Positions 39,141 through 48,972 of a DNA stretch of 56,081 nucleotides are shown piece by piece. The translations under genes were made by a program, and so were the position numbers. Under the pieces are notes generated by a model. That model was not told where the DNA came from, made no database searches, and worked only from the letters and a program-made list of their open reading frames with translations. The DNA lies in contig NZ_RCWC01000038.1 of assembly GCF_018448935.1 (NCBI RefSeq), positions 1-56,081 on the forward strand, given 5' to 3'. The stretch comes from Photorhabdus noenieputensis (GTDB lineage Bacteria > Pseudomonadota > Gammaproteobacteria > Enterobacterales > Enterobacteriaceae). The number at the start of each line of letters is the position of its first letter. Positions within the stretch are counted from its first letter, which is position 1.

Positions 39141-40015
39141 TGACATTAACTTGGCCTTCGCCGGCAAAACTTAACCTATTCCTCTATATCACCGGTCGTC
39201 GCGCTGATGGTTATCACCAGTTGCAAACGCTATTTCAATTTCTCGATTATGGTGATGAAATTACCATTACCCTCCGTCAGGATAATGAAATCCGTTTATT
39301 GACGCCGGTAGAGGGGGTGGAACACGATAACAACCTGATCGTTCGCGCCGCACGTCTATTACAATCCTACAGCGATAAACACCATACCGGGATTACTCAC
39401 AAAGGCGCTGATATCCAGATTAACAAACGCCTGCCAATGGGCGGTGGATTAGGCGGAGGTTCATCCAATGCCGCTACCGTGCTCATTGCTCTGAATTATC
39501 ACTGGCAAACCGGTTTCACAGACGAAACATTGGCAACCCTTGGCGTGAGTCTTGGCGCTGATGTGCCAGTCTTTATCAAAGGACACGCCGCGTTTGCAGA
39601 AGGTATTGGTGAAATTCTGCACATGGCAGAACCGGCAGAAAAGTGGTATCTGGTTGCACACCCCGGTATTGAAATCTCAACTCTGCGCGTCTTCACAGAT
39701 CCAGAATTAAAACGTGATACGCCAATTCGCCCTCTGACCGCATTATTAAAGGCTCCGTACACAAATGATTGTGAATCTCTTGTAAGAAAACGTTTTCGTA
39801 AGGTTGAACAGCTTCTTTCATGGCTGCTAGAATACGCGCCGTCACGCCTGACCGGAACCGGTGCCTGTGTATTCGGTGAGTTTGAATCAGAAGCATCGGC
39901 CCGTAAGGTGTTAAATCAAGCCCCTGAGTGGTTGCAGGGTTTTGTTGCGCGTGGCGTTAACAATTCACCTTTGCACAGTTTTCGCTCTGGGATACCCGTG
40001 TTATTGAACCAATGA
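39140..40015 (+). CDS. ispE: 4-diphosphocytidyl-2-C-methylerythritol kinase
   Basis: A 291-residue GHMP kinase of the methylerythritol phosphate isoprenoid pathway. The ATP-binding GHMP motif is [17 protein letters not shown] (about residues 96-112), and the N-terminal [20 protein letters not shown] is diagnostic. It is coupled to lolB by the TAATG overlap and followed by prs. Confidence 0.96.
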   Translation: MTLTWPSPAKLNLFLYITGRRADGYHQLQTLFQFLDYGDEITITLRQDNEIRLLTPVEGVEHDNNLIVRAARLLQSYSDKHHTGITHKGADIQINKRLPMGGGLGGGSSNAATVLIALNYHWQTGFTDETLATLGVSLGADVPVFIKGHAAFAEGIGEILHMAEPAEKWYLVAHPGIEISTLRVFTDPELKRDTPIRPLTALLKAPYTNDCESLVRKRFRKVEQLLSWLLEYAPSRLTGTGACVFGEFESEASARKVLNQAPEWLQGFVARGVNNSPLHSFRSGIPVLLNQ

Positions 40016-40019
40016 ATAA

Positions 40020-41027
<1,008 letters not shown>

Positions 41028-41059
41028 TATAAGTTGTACTCATAATATTGCTATTTAAG

Positions 41060-41096
41060 AAAAAACCCGTTGTACAAGAGATTCAACGGGTTTTTT
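41060..41096 (+). terminator. prs terminator
   Basis: AAAAACCCGTTG and CAACGGGTTTTTT form a perfect hairpin with a T run 33 bases after the prs stop. Flanking A and T runs mean it could work in both directions. Confidence 0.93.
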
Positions 41097-41151
41097 GCTT
41101 ATCTGGAATATACTTTTCCATTAGCACAAACTATGACTAATTCTATTCTTG

Positions 41152-41427
41152 TTATGGATACCGATGATCACCACGACGATAACGCTCATCATAGTTTCTT
41201 AACCACCAATAACGATCTGCCACACCTTCCCGGCCTCCCACACCGGCACCAGCCAACCAAACAAGCGCGCCAATAAAAACCCCCAATAGCGCGGCTTCAG
41301 ATAAAAACTCAGGCCAGCCAAAACCGAAGATGTGAGGCAGTAATGTATAAGCCAGGCTACTCACTATGGTGAACATACCGACACCCATTAATACATTACC
41401 GACTATGAAAGCACTTTGACGTTTCAT
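41152..41427 (-). CDS. ychH: YchH-family small membrane protein (DUF2583)
   Basis: A 91-residue protein with two membrane segments (about residues 8-30 and 42-62) and a basic tail. The GNVLMGVGM start region and WLAGAGVGGREGVADRYWWLRNYD near the C-terminus match E. coli YchH, a stress-induced protein without a known mechanism. In E. coli ychH is followed by pth and ychF. Here the core order stops at ychH and the adhesin-like array begins. Confidence 0.92.
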   Translation of the reverse strand: MKRQSAFIVGNVLMGVGMFTIVSSLAYTLLPHIFGFGWPEFLSEAALLGVFIGALVWLAGAGVGGREGVADRYWWLRNYDERYRRGDHRYP

Positions 41428-41511
41428 ATATTACCTCCAACACTCTTCGTGAATACACACTCTCCGTGAACACTAAGAACCGAAAATTCAAAAGTTAACG
41501 TTAATTGACTC

Positions 41512-41636
41512 TATACCCGTCATCTTTCAAGTTGTCTCTTTGTTGGCTGCACTCACTCCGGTCACATAGTTTGCTATGCTCCCGGGGATTCGCTCCCTTG
41601 CCGTCGCGATGCATCTTGAAATCCATAAGGTATATA
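41512..41636. repeat. ERIC element, full length
   Basis: An ERIC copy (about 125 bp) with ends TATACCCGTC and CATAAGGTATA, a few bases shorter in the first core (CACTCACTCCGGTC). Confidence 0.88.
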
Positions 41637-41770
41637 TAATTATAAAGTCTATTTATAGTATAGCCCTATTTCATAAAAGGTCATTGCGGGCGCGATCACA
41701 ACTAAAGGAGATTTAATAACAACACCCTAATCATTGTAAGAAATAACATGAAGAAATAATGAGTTAGTAG

Positions 41771-41804
41771 CCTGAACTTCACTTAAAGAAAAGTTCAGGT
41801 TTTT
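41771..41804 (+). terminator. Orphan rho-independent terminator
   Basis: A perfect 9-bp stem CCTGAACTT / AAGTTCAGG followed by TTTTT on the plus strand. No plus-strand gene ends here. Confidence 0.65.
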
Positions 41805-41992
41805 AACTAAATATTGATATATAACAATGATAGTTGTGAAATTCCACCCAAGTTATATATTTTTAATCAATGATTCCTACCGGGATAATAAAAATCATCT
41901 TATTTTCACACTGCATGATAACGGCTAAAAACAGGGATCTGCCTAATTTTTTAATGAGTCATCATCAATCAGCATCCCGAAATATCCAATGC

Positions 41993-42961
41993 CTAATATA
42001 ACCCTGGGGTTAATTCTATCCAAGTTTGAGAATATACCCGTCCATCAATACAACTTATATCTACCGATGCGGATTCATTCATGGGAGGTACATGATTATG
42101 AGGCGAATACCCTCGTGTATAAGAAGAAGAAACTCTAAAGCTAAAATATCCATCTTTATCGGTAGTCATATGTTTGTCTTGATTACTCAATGACAGATAA
42201 AATCCCATAGATACTGATATAGTTACATTAGGTTCACCTACGCCATTCTTATATAAATATCCAGCTATAATACCGCTTGAAAATGAAGACAGAACAGCCG
42301 GAGATTTTCCAATCTTTAACTGATATGGATTATACGTGAAACACATAGCTATAGCCTTTGCAACATCTCCCGCTTGTGCCATTAGCATCACTTCACCAGC
42401 ACTATTAGATTGTATTGACACCGTTATTTTACCATCTTTATCTGTCATACCCGACGACGGAACTACTGTTGCCCCACTATCTGCATAGAAGGTTATTTCT
42501 TGGTTTTTCATTCCGTTACCAAACCGATCATGCGCCGTTACAACTACCTTATTCTCATCGGTACTATTAGTCCATGCATTATTTTTTTCTAAATCAAGAT
42601 TAAGCGCTGCCACCACTTGAGGAGCAACAGTAAACTCGACCTGGAGAGGAGGGGCTGCTATTTGAGTATCATCTTCCAAGCAAGCATATACATTCCCTCG
42701 ACATGGAGTTAAATCAGTAGAGATTATTTCAACTGATACCTTACCCAGTACTCCTGTACCTTTGATAATTTTGCGATCATTATTCTCTTTAAATACCATA
42801 GATTGATTATCTAACGTGAAAATTATATTCGCCCCTTGCAATAAATAACCATCCTGGATTGCGCTTACACCGATATCTATCGGTTTATCCGCAGTTTCCG
42901 TTTTTTCACTTGATAGCCAATTTAATGTTTTAGCCTCTTTTGGTGCTTGTTCGTCATTCAT
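41993..42961 (-). CDS. Ig-like (Big-1) domain protein without signal peptide
   Basis: A 322-residue protein made of about three Ig-like modules. The middle one (about 112-210) is a clear bacterial Ig-like domain 1: NKVVVTAHDRFGNGMKNQ ... ITFYADSGATV ... GMTDKDGKITVSIQSNSAGEV. The last (about 225-322) has GYLYKNGVGEPNVTIS and TDKDGYFSFRV. The N-terminus (MNDEQAPKEAKTLNW) is hydrophilic, so there is no Sec signal or anchor. It is last in a minus-strand run of related genes. Confidence 0.7.
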   Translation of the reverse strand: MNDEQAPKEAKTLNWLSSEKTETADKPIDIGVSAIQDGYLLQGANIIFTLDNQSMVFKENNDRKIIKGTGVLGKVSVEIISTDLTPCRGNVYACLEDDTQIAAPPLQVEFTVAPQVVAALNLDLEKNNAWTNSTDENKVVVTAHDRFGNGMKNQEITFYADSGATVVPSSGMTDKDGKITVSIQSNSAGEVMLMAQAGDVAKAIAMCFTYNPYQLKIGKSPAVLSSFSSGIIAGYLYKNGVGEPNVTISVSMGFYLSLSNQDKHMTTDKDGYFSFRVSSSYTRGYSPHNHVPPMNESASVDISCIDGRVYSQTWIELTPGLY

Positions 42962-43079
42962 TTCTTTCTCCTAATTTATCACTATCATGTATATTTATAT
43001 ATGTCATCATCGATTTGAAGTTAAAAAACAAAATAATTTCAACTTGATAACATTATGCTAATTAACAATATTCCTTACG

Positions 43080-44405
43080 CTAAATAGAAGGAAAGTGTTT
43101 AAAATTAATAGAAAATTGAATCGACTTATCACTATCGGGTAAACTTATTATTACATTATTTTTTTCTGCTTTGGTATTAGTTATATGGAAAGTTGTACAA
43201 CCATCCTGACTAATTGCAACCTGCAACTCTCTTTCATTATCACCATAACCTGAAATTATCGCGGAGCCATCAGTACGAACAAGTAATCTTTTGCCGGAAT
43301 AGGCAGTACGGTCCACAATAACATAACCACTACAAACACTCACGCCATCAGCAGGTACCTCAGAGGTAAATGCATAAGCCTTGATAATATTCCCTCCATC
43401 TCTCCACTCACTAAATACTGCCTGACCTACACCCGGTGTTATAGAACCATCCTCCGCCGAAACAGTACAACGAAAACTACCCGCTACCTCAGATTGCAAA
43501 TGAAAATAAGCCAGCCCGAAACTATTAGGAGCAAACTGATATTTTGCACCACCCCCTTCAACAATACTTCCTGATTCAACACTGGCCGATAATCTCTTTC
43601 CTGGCGGCCCATAAACCACAGCTAAATTTTTCGGGTTTATTCTGGGATATTCATTAGATACCATCGGCGCACCTTCACTAATTGATATCATGGCAGATGA
43701 CATATCCATTAATGACAAGATCACTGAACCTGGAGCAGAAATAGTATTACCAACCTCATAATACCCTGTTCCCACGCCCTCTTGCCCCAAACAAAGCACG
43801 TTTTCCGCCGGCACCACTAAAGAAACATAACCCTGCTTAACATCCTCATCACTGACTATTATTGGTTGTGCATCCCAGGCTGCCCTCGCAATCGGCTCAT
43901 AGTCAAAATTATGCCCTTGCCAGTGGAATATGACGCTATCGCCTTTCTGCATCTGCTTATAACTAATATGCACATTTAACCCATAATGTTGTTTAAGAGA
44001 TGAATAGTGAATAACGCCAGATGTTGAATCTGGGTAAATTGATGGTAATAATTTTATCGATGGAGAATTAATAACTTTAATAACAGCCGGTTTAGAGAAA
44101 TTTTCATTCTCGAAATCATCGGCTGATGTATAAGTCACATCATAGCAACCATCCGGTATTTCAGAGAACGGAATAGTTACAGTAAAAAAATCAAGATTAA
44201 TATTCTGAATATAATAGGGCCGAGAAAATATTCCCCCAACATTTACCACGATCATATCCCCGATTCTTAGCCACTCATGATAAGGTACTTTGATAATTAA
44301 ATCTTGGTTCTGTTGAACAGGAACATCAATCAGGCCATCGTGATCTGCTTGCGGCAACTCTGGAGACGATAAAGAAATAGGTGTATTGTCGTTATTGGTA
44401 ATCAT
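43080..44405 (-). CDS. Ig-like multidomain protein, 441 aa
   Basis: A 441-residue all-beta-type protein of no known function. Residues about 10-120 and 125-240 are two related modules (LPQADHDGLIDVPVQQNQ; YHEWLRIGDMIVVNVGG; IPFSEIPDGCYDVTYTS) that resemble the middle module of the ~505-aa paralogs nearby. The C-terminal half (EYPRINPKNLAVVYGPPGKR onward) is a paralog of the 228-residue protein upstream. So it behaves like a natural fusion of the two building blocks of this locus. No signal peptide. It overlaps the upstream gene by four bases. Confidence 0.6.
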   Translation of the reverse strand: MITNNDNTPISLSSPELPQADHDGLIDVPVQQNQDLIIKVPYHEWLRIGDMIVVNVGGIFSRPYYIQNINLDFFTVTIPFSEIPDGCYDVTYTSADDFENENFSKPAVIKVINSPSIKLLPSIYPDSTSGVIHYSSLKQHYGLNVHISYKQMQKGDSVIFHWQGHNFDYEPIARAAWDAQPIIVSDEDVKQGYVSLVVPAENVLCLGQEGVGTGYYEVGNTISAPGSVILSLMDMSSAMISISEGAPMVSNEYPRINPKNLAVVYGPPGKRLSASVESGSIVEGGGAKYQFAPNSFGLAYFHLQSEVAGSFRCTVSAEDGSITPGVGQAVFSEWRDGGNIIKAYAFTSEVPADGVSVCSGYVIVDRTAYSGKRLLVRTDGSAIISGYGDNERELQVAISQDGCTTFHITNTKAEKNNVIISLPDSDKSIQFSINFKHFPSI

Positions 44406-45088
44406 ATTTCACCTCTCATTGGAATCGGTCTGAACGATAAAACAAAATTGACTCTATCGCCTGAATCTGAATCAGGCGCTGTTAGCCAAACATTAACTTT
44501 ACCTACTGTGCTGCTCGTCACATTCACTGTCGCACTACCATCCTCCTTTAATGGAATATCTGCCCAGTTCTTATTATAACCATCGATGAGTGCATTATTA
44601 TTAACTCTTACACGGATTTGATTAATATCATCATTATTTTTACGATCAATAAAAAGATATATCGAGCAAGGCGTCTTCCCATCCGCCGGAGCGCCTGTAG
44701 TATAATTATAGGCGGTAAATACTATAGCTTCATCAGACTGACGATAATTACCAAAAGTAAGCGGAAAAGACATTACTTTATTGATATCCTCTTGCGGGGC
44801 AATCACCACAAAAGCCGAAAATTCTTCGCTATTTTCAATATTTTTATGTTCAAACGGAGAACGAACATAAAAATGTCCTTTTCCAGTCTCATCTAGCGTC
44901 AATATGATCTGATCTAGATTAATGTTATCGTCTACAATGAAAGCACCGATAGATGTCGTAGCATAGAATTTATGCCCAGGCAGACCATATATAGTCACAA
45001 TATTTTGAGGGTTAAGATTAGGATAATTGGTTAAATCACTTTTTGCCGCATTTTCTGTGATAATCACACTTGATATGCCGTTATTCAT
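44402..45088 (-). CDS. 228-aa Ig-like protein (cassette gene B, only intact copy)
   Basis: A 228-residue protein starting MNNGISSVIITENAAKS. NYPNLNPQNIVTIYGLPGHKF is shared with the C-terminal half of the 441-aa neighbour. The second half, VFTAYNYTTGAPADGKTPCS, then GSATVNVTSSTVGKVNVWLT, has the pattern of bacterial Ig-like domains. No signal peptide or membrane segment. Its 5' end and leader recur as short stubs after each of the other ~505-aa genes, so it is the surviving second gene of a two-gene cassette. Function is unknown. Confidence 0.6.
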   Translation of the reverse strand: MNNGISSVIITENAAKSDLTNYPNLNPQNIVTIYGLPGHKFYATTSIGAFIVDDNINLDQIILTLDETGKGHFYVRSPFEHKNIENSEEFSAFVVIAPQEDINKVMSFPLTFGNYRQSDEAIVFTAYNYTTGAPADGKTPCSIYLFIDRKNNDDINQIRVRVNNNALIDGYNKNWADIPLKEDGSATVNVTSSTVGKVNVWLTAPDSDSGDRVNFVLSFRPIPMRGEI

Positions 45089-45171
45089 ATTGTCACCATT
45101 AACTCCATGATTTATTAATTGAAAATAAAATGATAACGCTTAATAAAATATTAAAGCTCAATCGGTTAAAT

Positions 45172-46695
45172 TTACTGTCCGGGAAGAACCGTATCAATAT
45201 GTCCAAACCAAATCTTAGAGTCCTTTGTACTTTCACTGCACTCCATGCCTACACTATAAGTGATATAAACCCAGCCTGGCGCACCATCACGATATGAATT
45301 TACATTAGTAAAAGGTGCCTGACCAAGTGGAATAATAATTTCTCCAGCTTCCAGTGCGTCGGCAGTTACCGTATGAGGTTCAACAGAATAAATCTTTGAA
45401 AATGGATTATCATTTACAATACCATTAATGTAAATACGTACATTAATGACATTATTTACCTCTATCCCATTCTTTTCCCCCACAGCAATATGAGCATCCA
45501 GCCCCCCTCCTAAAATACTTGCAAGATTCATCTTACTTGACTGTCTAAATTCTATCTGGTCTTTATGACTGAAAATTCTAGGTACCGCCAATATGCGCCT
45601 AATCTCTGGTGGTACATTTAGTATTGACCTCGTTAAATTAAAATAGCGGGCAGATGATACAGCGACGTTTCCATTTGCATCAGCCACATAATAATACAAC
45701 TCATTACTACCAGTATTTGGAATACTGGTATATGGAACTGAAATAAATGGTATATCTAACTGATTCAGATCAGTAATGACAGCAGACTCACCTTGCGTTT
45801 CGTCATAACCTTCTCTGATCATTAAGAAAACTCTATCTCTCGGTCTAACACCTTCATAAAATGGGATAATCACATGAAAACCTGTACTACTATTTCCTAC
45901 TGATGGCATTAACTTATTACCATTCAGTTCTGCAATATCTGGCGCTGGAAGCGTTGGCTCAATATCTTTGGTAATCATCAAAATGCTTGATGAAGCGCTT
46001 TTTAAAAGATATGACAGTTTTGTCAACATATTCACTGAATAATTACCCTCAGATTTCTTAGGAAAAACTCTTAAAGCAACAAAACCACGACTATCCGTAT
46101 TAATATAATATTGATAATTATCTTTTTCACTAATAAACGGCAATATTTCTTCCGTAATTCCTTCTCCATCATACCCAAAAATACGTACTGCCCTATCAGT
46201 TACCAGAGGAATTTGGAAATAAGGAAGCGGATCATTTGTTTTATTCAACGCATAGATATTAATAAGCAGATTGCCACTAAATACAGAAGGTTCTTCATCA
46301 TCCTCTGCCGGAGAAAAATCTTTTACCCATGAATCGCCCATAATTATAGGGGTAAACCCTGCGTGTGAAAAATCATTTTTACTAATAGAATGAAGCTTAA
46401 TCTCTAATTTAGCATCGGGATCAGTAGCTTTATCCATTGAAAATATTATGGTTAAATCTCTATCACCAGAGTAAACAGTAAAAACAAATTTCGCAGTAAA
46501 GATATTTTTTTCGACATCTCTTGAAATACGGGGAATTCCATCAAAATAGCCATAATCGTACATGATGTCAGTCGTTTCCGTTACTTTATGGATATCATCA
46601 CCTGAATAAGTCACAGTGATAACAACTGGGCAATTTTCTAAAATCGTTATTCCTGAAACGATATCTGCTGTAAGTGTCGACACATTAAACCTCAT
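45172..46695 (-). CDS. Cassette gene A, copy 1 (~505 aa, unknown)
   Basis: About 507 residues, one of four intact paralogs here. The N-terminal ~110 residues (TLTADIVSGITILENCPVVI, YSGDDIHKVTETTDIMY) are an Ig-like or calcium-lectin-like beta module. The middle region has PSVGNSSTGFHVIIPFYEGV and YYYVADANGNVAVSS, shared with the 441-aa gene. The C-terminal third has VNVRIYINGIVND and SVEPHTVTADALEAGEIIIP. No signal peptide. The exact start is unclear: this copy has GTG where copies 2-4 have a second ATG behind GAGG. It is directly followed by the intact gene B. I do not recognise the family. Confidence 0.6.
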   Translation of the reverse strand: MRFNVSTLTADIVSGITILENCPVVITVTYSGDDIHKVTETTDIMYDYGYFDGIPRISRDVEKNIFTAKFVFTVYSGDRDLTIIFSMDKATDPDAKLEIKLHSISKNDFSHAGFTPIIMGDSWVKDFSPAEDDEEPSVFSGNLLINIYALNKTNDPLPYFQIPLVTDRAVRIFGYDGEGITEEILPFISEKDNYQYYINTDSRGFVALRVFPKKSEGNYSVNMLTKLSYLLKSASSSILMITKDIEPTLPAPDIAELNGNKLMPSVGNSSTGFHVIIPFYEGVRPRDRVFLMIREGYDETQGESAVITDLNQLDIPFISVPYTSIPNTGSNELYYYVADANGNVAVSSARYFNLTRSILNVPPEIRRILAVPRIFSHKDQIEFRQSSKMNLASILGGGLDAHIAVGEKNGIEVNNVINVRIYINGIVNDNPFSKIYSVEPHTVTADALEAGEIIIPLGQAPFTNVNSYRDGAPGWVYITYSVGMECSESTKDSKIWFGHIDTVLPGQ

Positions 46696-46854
46696 ATTAA
46701 AGTTAAACATCAATAAGTAAAAAGCGCCAATAATGCGTTTACACCACGATGCTTACCATCTATTACCCCCTTGCTACTTCTCACATAAATAAATTATTTA
46801 CTTTAGCCGTTACTGTAATAACAATAAATCCCCACTCAAAGCATAAGCCTTATA

Positions 46855-46990
46855 TTCAAGTATACCCCATATAGTCACAATATATCTGGGGTTAAGATGA
46901 CGGTAATTGTTAAATCATTTTTCACCATGTTTGCCATTATTCATACTGTCACCATTAACTCCATGATTCATCGATTGAAAATAATCCACA
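46855..46990 (-). pseudogene. Stub of gene B (5' end), unit 2
   Basis: Sequence matching the first ~30 codons and the leader of the intact 228-aa gene (44985-45125), including the ATG-AATAATGG start and the ACTCCATGATT leader. It runs out of frame after about nine codons and everything downstream of the stub is missing. Confidence 0.7.
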
Positions 46991-47033
46991 ATAAAAAATC
47001 GCTAGTTTACAAATAAGAAACATGTCCGGGAAA

Positions 47034-47059
47034 ATGGAAAACGCTTACGCATTTTCCAT
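47034..47059 (-). terminator. Palindrome after gene A copy 2
   Basis: ATGGAAAACGC/GCATTTTCCAT pair around a short loop about 30 bases past the stop of the gene ending at 47088. The same palindrome follows copies 3 and 4. It could end or protect the transcript; only four T follow. Confidence 0.5.
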
Positions 47060-47087
47060 AAACAGGTAAAAGCTCAATCAGTTAAAT

Positions 47088-48602
47088 TTATTGTCCGGGG
47101 GGAACCGTATCAATGCGTCCAAACCAAATCTTGGAGTTCTTTATACTTACACTGTAAGTGACATAAACCAATCCTGGTCCATCATCATACGAGTCCACAC
47201 CGGTAAAAGGTGCCTGACCAAGCAGAATAATAGCCTCTCCTGCCGCCACTTCGTCGGCAGTTACCGTATGAGGTTCAAGAGAATAAATTTTTGAAGATGG
47301 ACTATGATTGACAATACCATTAACGTAAATATGTACATTGATAATACTATCCACATCTATTCCATTTTTTTTACCCACAGCAATACGCGCATCCAGCCCT
47401 CCCCCTAAAATTTTTACAAGATTGATCTTATCTCGCTGTTTAAGTTCGCTCTGATCTTTATGAGTAAAAATTCTAGCTGCCGCTAATGTACGCCTAATCT
47501 GTGGTGGTTGATTCGGTACTGACTTCGTTAAATAAAAATAGAGGGAAGATGATATAGCTACGTTTCCCATTGTATCAGCCACATAATAGTATAATTCATT
47601 ATCGCCAATATTTGGAATGCTGGCATATGGAGCTGAAATAAATGGTATATCCAACTGATTCAGATCAGTAATGACAGTAGATGTACTTTGTATTTCATCA
47701 TTATCTTCCCTGATCATTAAGAAGATTCTATCTTTCGGTTTAGCATCTTCATAAAATGGGATACTCACATGGAAACCCGTGCTACTATTTCCCACTGATG
47801 GTATTAATCTATCGCCATCCAACTCTTTAATATCTGGCATCACAAGGGTTGGAGCAATATCTTCTGTAATAAACAGAATATTTGACGAAGATTTCCTTGA
47901 AAAACCCTGCAACTCTGTAAACATATTGACTGTATAGTTACCCCCCTCTCCCTTACTAGGGAAAACTCTTAAGGCAGCAAAACCTTTACTATTCGTATTA
48001 ATATAGTATTTACTATTATTGAGTTCTTGAATAAAAGGAAATATTTCTTCCGTAAGTTGCCCTCCCTCATAACCAAAAATACGTACCATCCTATCAGTTA
48101 CCAAGGGAATTTGAAAATAAGGCAACGGATCATCTGTTTTATTCAGCGCATAGATATTAACAACGAGGCTGCCGTTAAACTCAGAAGGTTGCTCATCATC
48201 CTCTACCGGAGATAAGTCTTTTACCAACGAATCGCCAATAATCATAGGTTCAAACGCTGCATGTGAAAAACCATTTTTATCAATAGGATGAAATGCTATC
48301 TCTAATTTAGCATCGGGGTCCGTAGTCTTATCCATTGAAAATATTATGGTGAAATCATTGGCGCCAGAATGAGCAGTAGCAATAAATTTTGCAGTGCAGA
48401 TATTATTCTTGGCATCCCTTGAAATACGAGGAGTTTCATCAAAACTGACATCTTTCTGGTCACTGTACACTATATCAGTCGTTTCTGTTACTTTATGAGT
48501 CTCATCACCTGAATAAGTCACAGTAATGACAACCGGGCACTCTTCTAAAACCGTTATTCCTGAAACGATATCTGCTGTAAGTATCGACATATTAAACCTC
48601 AT
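47088..48602 (-). CDS. Cassette gene A, copy 2
   Basis: About 504 residues, closest by eye to copies 3 and 4 in the N-terminal module (ILTADIVSGITVLEECPVVI). It retains all blocks of copy 1 but is shortened near the C-terminus (YDDGPGLVYVTYSVSIKNSKIW), losing a few residues of the last strand. A second in-frame ATG 12 bases in (MSILTAD) has GAGG at good distance and may be the real start. It is followed by a palindrome and a stub of gene B. Confidence 0.6.
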   Translation of the reverse strand: MRFNMSILTADIVSGITVLEECPVVITVTYSGDETHKVTETTDIVYSDQKDVSFDETPRISRDAKNNICTAKFIATAHSGANDFTIIFSMDKTTDPDAKLEIAFHPIDKNGFSHAAFEPMIIGDSLVKDLSPVEDDEQPSEFNGSLVVNIYALNKTDDPLPYFQIPLVTDRMVRIFGYEGGQLTEEIFPFIQELNNSKYYINTNSKGFAALRVFPSKGEGGNYTVNMFTELQGFSRKSSSNILFITEDIAPTLVMPDIKELDGDRLIPSVGNSSTGFHVSIPFYEDAKPKDRIFLMIREDNDEIQSTSTVITDLNQLDIPFISAPYASIPNIGDNELYYYVADTMGNVAISSSLYFYLTKSVPNQPPQIRRTLAAARIFTHKDQSELKQRDKINLVKILGGGLDARIAVGKKNGIDVDSIINVHIYVNGIVNHSPSSKIYSLEPHTVTADEVAAGEAIILLGQAPFTGVDSYDDGPGLVYVTYSVSIKNSKIWFGRIDTVPPGQ

Positions 48603-48737
48603 ATTAAAGTTAAACATCAATAAGTAACAAACGTCTAATCTTCTTACCAAAATAATGCGTTTACACCACGATGCTTACTGTCTATTACCTCCTTCCTGTT
48701 TGTTACAAAAATAAATTATTTACTTCATCCGTTATTT

Positions 48738-48875
48738 TTTGGTCAAGATTAGGATAACTGTCAAATCACTTCTCACCATGTTTGCCATTATTCATACTGT
48801 CATCATTAGTGCCATGATTCCTTGGTTGAAAATAAAATGACAACACTCAATTAAATATTGTAGCTCGGTAATGAA
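48738..48875 (-). pseudogene. Stub of gene B (5' end), unit 3
   Basis: A further decayed copy of the gene B leader and first codons, between copy 2 upstream sequence and copy 3. GTCAAGATTAGGATAACTGTC and the CATTATTCATACTGTCATCA leader align with 45010-45100. Confidence 0.65.
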
Positions 48876-48915
48876 GAAATCGCCAATTCACAAAATAAGC
48901 AACATGTCCGGGAAA

Positions 48916-48941
48916 ATGGAAAATGCTTATGCATTTTCCAT
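48916..48941 (-). terminator. Palindrome after gene A copy 3
   Basis: Perfect ATGGAAAATGC / GCATTTTCCAT around TTAT, about 30 bases past the stop at 48973. Confidence 0.5.
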
Positions 48942-48972
48942 AAACAGGTAAAAGCTCAATCAGTTAAATTTA

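Larger units (their letters stand above)
41428..41992. other. Intergenic region at a core/accessory border
   Basis: About 560 bases without a gene. It has an ERIC element (41512-41636) and, at 41771-41804, a terminator-like hairpin (CCTGAACTT...AAGTTCAGG, then five T) reading on the plus strand with no gene in front of it. A site AAAGGAG at 41704 is not followed by a usable frame, so these may be leftovers of the lost pth side of the core locus or of a small gene. Confidence 0.5.
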
